Assembly (NCBI GenBank): GCA_963921425.1 | Contig: OY992837.1 | Coordinates: 13,799,896-13,863,895 of the forward strand | Origin: Dryas octopetala | Taxonomy: Eukaryota > Streptophyta > Magnoliopsida > Rosales > Rosaceae | Direction: 5' to 3' | DNA length: 64,000 nt | Shown: positions 56,707 through 64,000 of the stretch, in pieces | Position numbering within the stretch: position 1 is the stretch's first letter | How the letters are laid out: every line of letters starts with the position of its first letter | Translations under genes and position numbers: made by a program | Notes under the pieces: model-generated | Told to the model about the DNA's origin: nothing | Database searches by the model: none | The model's input: the letters and a program-made list of their open reading frames with translations, nothing else

Positions 56707-56985
56707 ATCTTCACCTTGGTGAAGATTTAATGATCGACCTCCACCTGAAACCTCAGGTTCTGCATCTTTATGTAAAGATGCTCATCCCCACGCCCTGGGA
56801 TGCTCCATCAATCTTCGCAGTGTGAAAGATTGATCAAGTTCAAGATCAAGTTCAAGCAATGCTTGAACTTGTGTGTAGTAACCGGCTTTGTAAATATATC
56901 AGCTGCATTGTTCTTTGTATGGATTTTCTTCAAATTTATTTTGCCTTCTTCTACCCATTCTCTGATCGCATGATACCGATCCGAA
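56707..56985 (-). pseudogene. C-terminal end of Copia RNase H
   Basis: The minus-strand frame reads SDRYHAIREWVEEGKINLKK and NNAADIFTKPVTTHKFKHC, the conserved end of Copia RNase H. The frame passes abruptly into the duplicated block at 56986. Confidence 0.85.
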
Positions 56986-58513
56986 AGCTGACCTGACCCG
57001 AAATTCCTTTGGTTCCAACAGTAACAAAGAGAGCTAGCAGTCACTCCATAAAGAGACCATTTGCTCATCTCTCGTCTTCAATAATGGCTACCAGAAGTGG
57101 TATTTCAAATGTAATTATCATTATAGTTGACTAGCTGAGTGGCTAGGAAAAAGCCTCATATGGCACCTTATCGTGACTTTGGATAACCAAAGTTTTTTTT
57201 TTTTCTTGGATGAGAAACACCAGTTTGACTGTTTGACTTTGACTATTATAGCTAGAGCAAAAATAGAAAATTCAACTATATATAGAACAATACTTATATG
57301 TAGGATGCACCTTTAGTCGGATTTGATAATTTCTTTTCTATTAGTATTGAATCCGAACACCTTTAGCTTGATTCTCGTCTGTTAGGCTAATTTGTTAATT
57401 TCTTAAAAAATGAACACATTTATAGGACCCTTTGTTTCTTGTGTAAAATATAAACACCTAAGAATTACTTATGTATTTGTGAGTTTGTACTGCAGAAAAT
57501 AGACTATTTCGATAACATCACAAGACAATAAAAATTAGGGTCATTTAGATATTAGCCCATTAAATTATTTTTTTAAGAGTCTAATACTACTCTATTTTTT
57601 TTTTAATAGCTAAAGCCCATATTTAAAAGGGAGACTTAGAATTCAGCCTATTTTATGAGTCTTTCTTAGACTAAGACCGGTAGTGATTTAGGATTTTTAA
57701 TTAAGTCCTTTTATTTTTATTCTTTGACGGTTTTATGTTAGGTTTTAACTCCGAGATTTTGGGCGAAACATGCAGCCTCTACAAAACCCACTCTACACCC
57801 TAGGAGGGGAAAAACCCTTCAAATAGGGGGAAATATTCTTCAAATCGGGGAAGGACTTTATTATGAATTAAAAATATTTTCTTATAAATTTAAAAGACTT
57901 TATTATGAATTAAAATGATTTTCTTATACATTATTATAAATTAAAAGGATTTTCTTATCAATTTTAAAACAGCTCCGGTCTCCATCTAAAAACTGTTTTT
58001 CTAAAGGATCTAAACCTAATTATCTCTATTTAAAATCATCTTCCACGTAGGATAACAATATTTCATTAATTTCTTATTATTTACAAATTGCGCCATTATG
58101 TAATTAATGTTTGTTTTTAAAATCCATAAACTTAATGGATTCATTAAAACACTTAATCCCTTAATCTCTTCTCCTTTAATCAAATAAAGAAGAATTGTCT
58201 ACAACCGAGAATTGTCTGTAGGTTCATTATATTTATTTGTTAGTGTAGGTGATTTGATTTCATGTAGGTTATTTATTTGATTGTAAGAATATATGTAGGT
58301 TCATTATACTGTAGGTTCACTATACATATATGTATATAAATTCTTATAAAGAAAAGTACATTGTAGTATATTTTGTAATTGTAGGTTCCTTATTACATAT
58401 TTATAATTTAATTGGTTGTAAGTTTCTTATTCCATATTTTTAATTTAATTGTGTAGGTTCTTTATTAGTCTATTTTATATACGTTGGGCAAGAAATGGGA
58501 TAACAAAATAAAT
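56986..58513. repeat. Duplicated non-coding block, copy 2
   Basis: See 52668-53794. This copy carries a 398-bp insertion. Both copies end at AAATAAATTAA, after which this one joins the cassette spacer (CCAAACGGTTCATT). Confidence 0.8.
57629..58026. mobile_element. 398-bp insertion with 9-bp target duplication
   Basis: Present only in copy 2 of the duplicated block. It is flanked by TATTTAAAA at 57620-57628 and 58027-58035; copy 1 has the site once (near 53304-53312). The terminal repeats are weak. A 9-base duplication suits a Mutator-like element. It is non-coding, with an internal direct repeat (TTTATTATGAATTAAAA). Confidence 0.65.
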
Positions 58514-60540
58514 TAACCAAACGGTTCATTAAAAATTGAACTAATCAAGTCGTGAACATTCAATTGAAAAATGTAAACTGGAGTTTAATTACAATACAAT
58601 TATAACGTACATTCAAACTGACCTTTGAAAACCAATTCGAATATAGTTTGTAATTAAAGCAACGACTATCAAACATACAAATGGGTTTATCATGTCTTTA
58701 AATACGCCTCTACCATCCTTCAAACCAGAAGCAAGAGGTTTGGTGCAAGCACTTAACCACTAGCTAGGCTAGATAGAAAGGGCTTTATTCAATTACATTA
58801 AAAGATTGTATTTTGAAGTACTTGAGTAAAAAACCAACAGAAATATCTCATCCTCATCATCAACATCAGGACCTTCACGATCATCAGGAAACCTCAAACT
58901 GGGCAGGAGAGCATGCATCCAATCCACGTGGACTAATCAAGTGTAACCTCAAACTCTAGATCTGTGAGTGGCTCCTCCTCCTTCAAAACCATACATATAG
59001 AATACAAATGCCACTTGTTAGTAATATAGGTTGTTAAATTAATCCTGCTAAATTGGCTAAATTCGAGGCTAATTTTTTAACTTAGGTCTTGTCGTTTAGG
59101 ACTTGGAATGATTCAAGGTTGATTTTAAAGCACACTATACAACTAGAAGAATTGAATATTGGTGTTCTATATAAATACATATGTACACTACTCATTAGCA
59201 ATGGAATAATCCACATACAATGATACAAATGATATTATGTTCTTTTGATTCTTTACGTAGTTAATTAAAAATCACATATGCGTGTGTGCTTTGTGTTGTT
59301 TATATGATTTAATATGCGACATAGTACGTAACACAAATAAACACCAATAACGTAGGATTAGAACACCTTTATATGAGTTTTGTGTGGTATATGTTTTAAG
59401 GTGCAACATATATAGGAGGAACACATTCAATTAGGCACGATAAAACAGAGGATTAGGACATCGACTCCTTAAAATAACGTACCATTAGGGGTACTTGAGT
59501 AATTTAAAAACTCAGGGGGGCGTGGATATAATGTAATAAATACATAAACAGAAAAATATATTCTAGAAATTAAGGAACAGCCAGAGAACCTCACCTGGGC
59601 GCTCGTCCTCTCTTTTTCATCAGAGGCATCCTTAACGTACAGCTGTATCCTCGGATGGCCATGATGTTGCAGAGGCATCAAAATCACTTGAGTGCTGAAC
59701 ACAAATTATAAAACCAAGTATTATAGGGAAAGCATATCAACAAAAAAATGAACATGTGGTACATGAGCGGCCCAACTTCTCATTCATTCTTTTTTTTTTT
59801 TTTTTTAATAAGATTTTATGAATAGAAATGGAGCTAATAAAAAAAAAAAAAAAAAAAGAAGAAAGAATCAGCAGTCCAGGAAACTTAAAAAACACTCAAA
59901 GTCTCAAACAAGTCAAGCTGTGAAAGCCTGAAGAACAGCAAACCAACCAAACAAGTCAAAATGCAGTCAAACCAAACACAAAATGGTAAGAAATAGCTGC
60001 CCAATCCAAATTCAGAAAGAAGAAAGAACACTACTCTCTGACTGTTTGAGCCGAAAATATTCATGGTTCAATATGCGTAAGTGTTGGGCCACGCGATTAG
60101 TAAAGGCCTAATTGGGCCTATGAGAGGCTTCTCTGGCTAAAGGCCCATAGGCCACATCATGGCAAGGCTGAAGGACCCAGTGTCATCTTAGGACTTGCAA
60201 GGAAATGTTGTAGTGGCAACTTGTATTATTAATGTTCAATAAATATTACATAAATTGGCATAGAAAATATGATTAGAACACCTTGTATATGAGTTTTGTG
60301 TGATACATGTTTTAATGTGCAACCTATATAGCTTCCATTAAGAAATCTCTACCTTATTTAAGACAATATATGAAAGCCTTATTAGCTTGGCACATTCAAT
60401 ATTAACTGTCTTTATCAGTTTGTTAATTTCTTTCAAAAAGAAAGGCATCTTTAGAAGTTTTTGTTTCTAGTGGAAAATGCTAACAGGTACCCAAAAGTTA
60501 CTTGTGTATTTGTAATTTTGTACTCTAGAAATTTGACTAT
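58514..60540 (-). pseudogene. NLR tail copy 3: exons 4-5 only
   Basis: Spacer followed by exon 5 (58933-58980, EEEPLTDLEFEVTLD and stop) and exon 4 (59595-59694). Exon 4 has the same four-base insertion and early stop as the copy at 10620-10719. Homology continues through intron 3 to about 60540 and then stops at an LTR fragment; exons 1-3 are absent. Confidence 0.8.
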
Positions 60541-61002
60541 TTTTTACTATTGAGAAATATTGAGAATAAAAGTACATGTTAGAACCACTCGTGTTTAATA
60601 TCCTAAACCCGAGCCCTTAAACCCTTGTACAACCCTCTCAACTTATCCTCTCAAATACCAGTAAAGAGAACTTTCTCTATAGGTTGTAGAGAATGATTTT
60701 TTCGGATTGCCTCAATGCATTGATCAGATGCATATTTATAGGCACTTGAACTCAATAGAAAATTTGTGAATATCATGGCACTTGTAATGACAAGTCAAAG
60801 TCTTCCTTATTTTTAGTTCAATGTCTCCTGCACTACTGTTGCAATTTCAGCTATGCATTAATGTGCAATCTAAAGATTGATTCCTTGCTTTCAAATAAGG
60901 CTGCACCACCCATCTATATATAGCTACCTAGTAGCTATGGCTAGCTACCAGATGAATTAAATTGAGCCACACCAAGTGTGGCTTGGCTGCCACCGTCCAA
61001 CA
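60541..61002 (-). mobile_element. Truncated Copia LTR
   Basis: Matches 56268-56706, ending GTCCAACA. The left part is missing, at the junction with NLR intron sequence. Confidence 0.75.
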
Positions 61003-61482
61003 TTTTGGTTTTTGGATAAGGCCCTAAATCTTTGTGATTACTTTAGAAGCCAACAGTTTGGGAACCGATCGAATTGTTTATAAGAAGAATATAGAGAAAG
61101 CTATGAATTTAGGATTCTCATTGGCTACTTAAGAAGTGCTTAATAGGTCTCTAGTAGTTTTGTATAGGAGTGTTTCAATTTACTTAGATGAATTAATTAT
61201 TCTAGTGTGGTAGACAAATAGTGAAGCCACCTCGATCTCTCCCCCAACAGAAGACACAAGCCCACACACGCAGTGGAAGTTGAGAAGTCATTTTCTCAAC
61301 AATCTTATTCTATTGTGAATTTTTATTTTTTATAGAAAAACCAATTTCTTAAGCAATTAAGTGCATCACCATCTGCATTTTAATTAACAAAATACTTAGA
61401 TGATCACATGAATGACGGCTGTTGTATATATACATGTGATGGTCATCTCACTTTCTAAGCAAAATTAAACCATCGGATTATT
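61003..61482. other. bHLH 5' flank
   Basis: From about 61190 it matches 6390-6710 upstream of bHLH pseudogene 1, with TATATATAC near 61424. The first part is unassigned. Confidence 0.6.
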
Positions 61483-63275
61483 TTGTTAGATTTATCTCCT
61501 CCTCTGTTTTCAACCATCGGATGGCCCTTACAGGATCATCCCATAAGTTATGACATTGACAACAACATGATGAACTACTTCTACAGGGACACTACTACTC
61601 AAACTTCAGAATCATTCCTTTCCATTCCTCCATCTCAGCAACAAGTGGAGTTTGATCGTTCCACACCATCTACAGCTATCAGCAGTGGTGAGTACCCTGT
61701 TTCTACAATGGCTAAGAAACTTAACCACAATGCTAGTGAGTGTGATCGTCGCAAGAAGATCAACGGCTTGTATTCGTCGCTCCGCACACTGCTCCCTGCA
61801 GATCAATCAGAACGAAAAAGATCAATTCATTCATTCTCAAGCTTGCTAGGTTCATGGTAGTTTGGTTATGTATTAGATTGTTAATCTGGAACAAGAATCC
61901 ACCTGACCAATGATTCAGATTAACAATTCAATAACGTAACATGTGAGATGCTTATCTTGCATGTTATGTTGCCACATTATAAATTTGGACCGCACAAACA
62001 TATCGGAATCCACCTTATTAATGTTCCAAAATTTTTAGTCTGGCAACATAACATGTTTAATTATTTTGTAGTAAACATAAACCTCATTAATATCAATCCC
62101 ACTTATGAAAGTACTACTAAAAATCCTACTCACCATTTTGAAATTCTGCATCATTTTATAGAAAAAATTAAGGGCATGTTTGGTATTCTATTTAAAAACT
62201 ATTTTTTGTTTTCAAAAACAAAAAAACAAGTTTTTGTCAAGAAAATGTGTTTGGTAAACCATTTTTAAAAACAATTTTTTTAAAAAAAACTCAAAAACAT
62301 GCCTCTTTTTAAAAATGATAAAACATCGTTTTTCTCAATTTTTTTTTACACTTCCTTTTTTCTTAGATGTCATCATTTTTTAAATTTAAAAATTGTTTCA
62401 AATTTCATACCAAACATGTTTTCAAATTTTAAAAATTGATTTTGAAAACTCACATTTAAAAAAAAAAAATCTTAATTTTTGAAAAAAAAATTTTAATAGA
62501 ATACCAAACGGGCCCTAAGCATTCCAGCGACAGTTTCACGTGTGCTGAATACATTCCGGAGCTGCAAGAGCAAGTAGAGGGACTGCTTCAAAAAAAGAAT
62601 GAGCTTTTATCAAGAGTGTCTACTCAAGGAGATGCAGTGCATGAGGAAAAGCAAATCAAAAGCAAAACTCGGAGCTCATTATCTGCTGTACGTTTCAACC
62701 TGTCGTCTTAGTGATAAAGAAGTTGCAAATTTGCAATTCAAATATGAACGTATAAGAATATGACCCACCAGAAAATGTTGTCTGAGGTCTGCTGAATTTG
62801 GAGGAGAATGGACTTCAATTACTAAATTCTTCTTCGTTTGTGTTCTCTGGAGGGAGGGTCTTCTATAATGTGCATCTTCAGGTACTTGTACTGCTTTTTG
62901 GTCCTGATCTAATTAATTGAAATATAATCCTCTCCTAATCTTTTCGGTTTTCATCTTGTGCTCATGTACATTCAAAATGATCGAGTTGGCTTTGGGGTTT
63001 ATATTGAGTTTTGGATTTAACATTTAAGATTTATATTGAAAAGATAATTAAATGGAATTAAACGAGAAATTTTAAATATAAGCACAAGATCATAAAAAAT
63101 AAAAATAAAAAAACCAGCAGAGCATTCAGACTCTAATTAATTTGTTTACTATGTCATATATAATTTATACTTCTCCTATATTTTATTTTCTGTGTATATT
63201 ATACAGGTTGAAAGAAGTTACACACTGGAATGTGAGAAATATTTAAGAGAGAAGATCATGTCTTTCTATGCATGA
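61483..63275 (+). pseudogene. bHLH pseudogene 3 (subgroup Ib, ORG2/bHLH38-like)
   Basis: Exon 1 is 61483-61809, exon 2 is 62162-62881 with a 344-bp MITE inside, and exon 3 is 63207-63275. This copy keeps the most of exon 1, through MAKKLNHNASECDRRKKING and LYSSLRTLLPADQS. It has lost the start codon (TTG where copy 1 has ATG). The basic region has Cys where the family has Arg (ASERDRR). The intron 1 donor is GA instead of GT. The MITE sits in exon 2, which also has a one-base loss (GCTGAATACATT). It is non-functional. Confidence 0.87.
62172..62515. mobile_element. Tourist-like MITE, 344 bp (copy b)
   Basis: It starts GGCATGTTTGGTATTCTATT and ends AATAGAATACCAAACGGGCC C, flanked by TAA at 62169-62171 and 62516-62518. 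It sits at exactly the same site as 13731-14075 and is nearly identical to it, so the two descend from one insertion. Confidence 0.9.
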
Positions 63276-64000
63276 GGAAAGGCAGAAGTACTTATTTCTA
63301 TTTGATTCCAGATTTTGATCACGCATGTACAAATGGAATATGTGACCGCATTTGTGCTCTTCCCATTTTAATTGTAGCAAGCACTTATGAAGAAGATTAG
63401 TCTCAATTAAACTACGAGAGCTAGTCTATGTGGCACAGTCATGTCAATATTAGATAATGCCCATGTAAACTAGTTGAACCAACCTTATTGGTGACCTGTA
63501 ACCATGGCCCAAAATTTAGGGAGTAAACTGTTATGGCCAAAGGTATTGTATATATCCCCCACTTTTGCGAGAGTATAGCTAGCTTTTGTAGTACATAGAA
63601 CCATATGTAATTCCTTTGAAAGAAAAGCTAGAAGAACTTGCAGAATACTAAACTTGCAGAATACTAGAACGTACATAAAATATTTGATAACACCCACAAG
63701 AACAAGAACACTCAAAGATCACTCAAAGAAGACATTTATCGCATATATTCAAGACTTCAAGAGAGAAGAGAGGAGATTGATTGAGTTGTGTCAAAATGGT
63801 AGGACTAATCTGCTACACATAGATGTTAACGTTGGGTCATTTAACACAAATTGAAACGTTGGACAATCAATCATTGTGGCTCCACGTTTCAAACTTATCC
63901 GCAAAACATGCATATTGAATGGAAACGGCTACGTACTTTCAAATCCAAATCAACCAAACGGTTCATTAAAAATTGAACTAATTAAGTCGTGAACATTTAA
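63276..64000. repeat. Cassette spacer, copy 3 (runs off the window)
   Basis: Nearly identical to 8887-9600, including AGATAATGCCCATGTAAACT. It has a small local duplication, ACTTGCAGAATACTA (63636-63667). The sequence predicts another NLR tail just beyond the window. Confidence 0.8.

Noticed and set aside
61810..62161. Transposon insertion between bHLH exon 1 and exon 2
   Set aside because: The same segment in pseudogene 1 has a GT donor and AG acceptor and restores [11 protein letters not shown], so it is intron 1.
1..64000. tRNA, rRNA, CRISPR arrays or organelle insertions
   Set aside because: Looked for by eye on both strands; no cloverleaf, rRNA core or regularly spaced repeat array was seen.

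Overview
The window is nuclear DNA of a flowering plant. The genes have plant-type GT-AG introns and the spacers are AT-rich. The gene families are plant families: a P-class PPR protein, coiled-coil NB-ARC-LRR resistance proteins, subgroup Ib bHLH regulators, and many Copia, Gypsy, CACTA, hAT and MITE insertions. The style of the NLR and bHLH genes suggests a eudicot, probably Rosaceae and perhaps Prunus. That placement is inference from family resemblance only.

Layout. 1-560: last exon of an unrecognised + strand gene. 2895-4681: a mitochondrial-type PPR gene on the minus strand whose last repeat is cut by a one-base frame change. 6711-22937: an array of a bHLH/NLR cassette. It holds bHLH pseudogene 1 (split by a complete solo LTR), an NLR tail without its NB-ARC exon (9927-13208), a 5'-truncated bHLH pseudogene 2 joined intron-to-intron to that tail, and then NLR A. 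NLR A (15984-22937, minus) is the one resistance gene with every exon open: five exons and about 1446 residues.

22938-31360: gene-poor DNA with a foldback element, a GACTTT-rich MITE, a TRIM-like miniature LTR element, a long LTR-like stretch, a diverged tandem repeat and a minus-strand Gypsy-type LTR. A 200-base assembly gap follows (31361-31560). 31561-38879: a CACTA (En/Spm) transposon. It carries a TNP2-type transposase gene with one in-frame stop, a second gene with one in-frame stop, a subterminal repeat array, and a right terminus ending in the CACTA inverted repeat. It sits inside a Copia fragment. Just upstream of the transposase start is a long foldback with arms of about 120 bp, and before that a pair of tandem 30-base hairpin units.

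38880-44000: Copia remnant, a foldback element of about 870 bp, nested MITEs and a Harbinger-type MITE. 44385-50302 (minus): NLR B, a paralogue of NLR A. Its second exon is interrupted by a 581-bp hAT element with an 8-bp target duplication, and its last two exons are missing. 51000-58513: Copia remains (primer-binding site, LTRs, reverse transcriptase and RNase H pieces) and a duplicated non-coding block, one copy of which carries a 398-bp insertion with a 9-bp target duplication. 58514-64000: another NLR tail piece, an LTR fragment, bHLH pseudogene 3 and the cassette spacer, which runs off the window.

The main story is how an iron-response-type bHLH gene and an NLR came to be copied together as one cassette. 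The breakpoints, insertions with empty sites, and inherited lesions give an order of events that can be read directly. Only the PPR gene and NLR A look like plausible functional protein genes, and the PPR gene has the frame problem.
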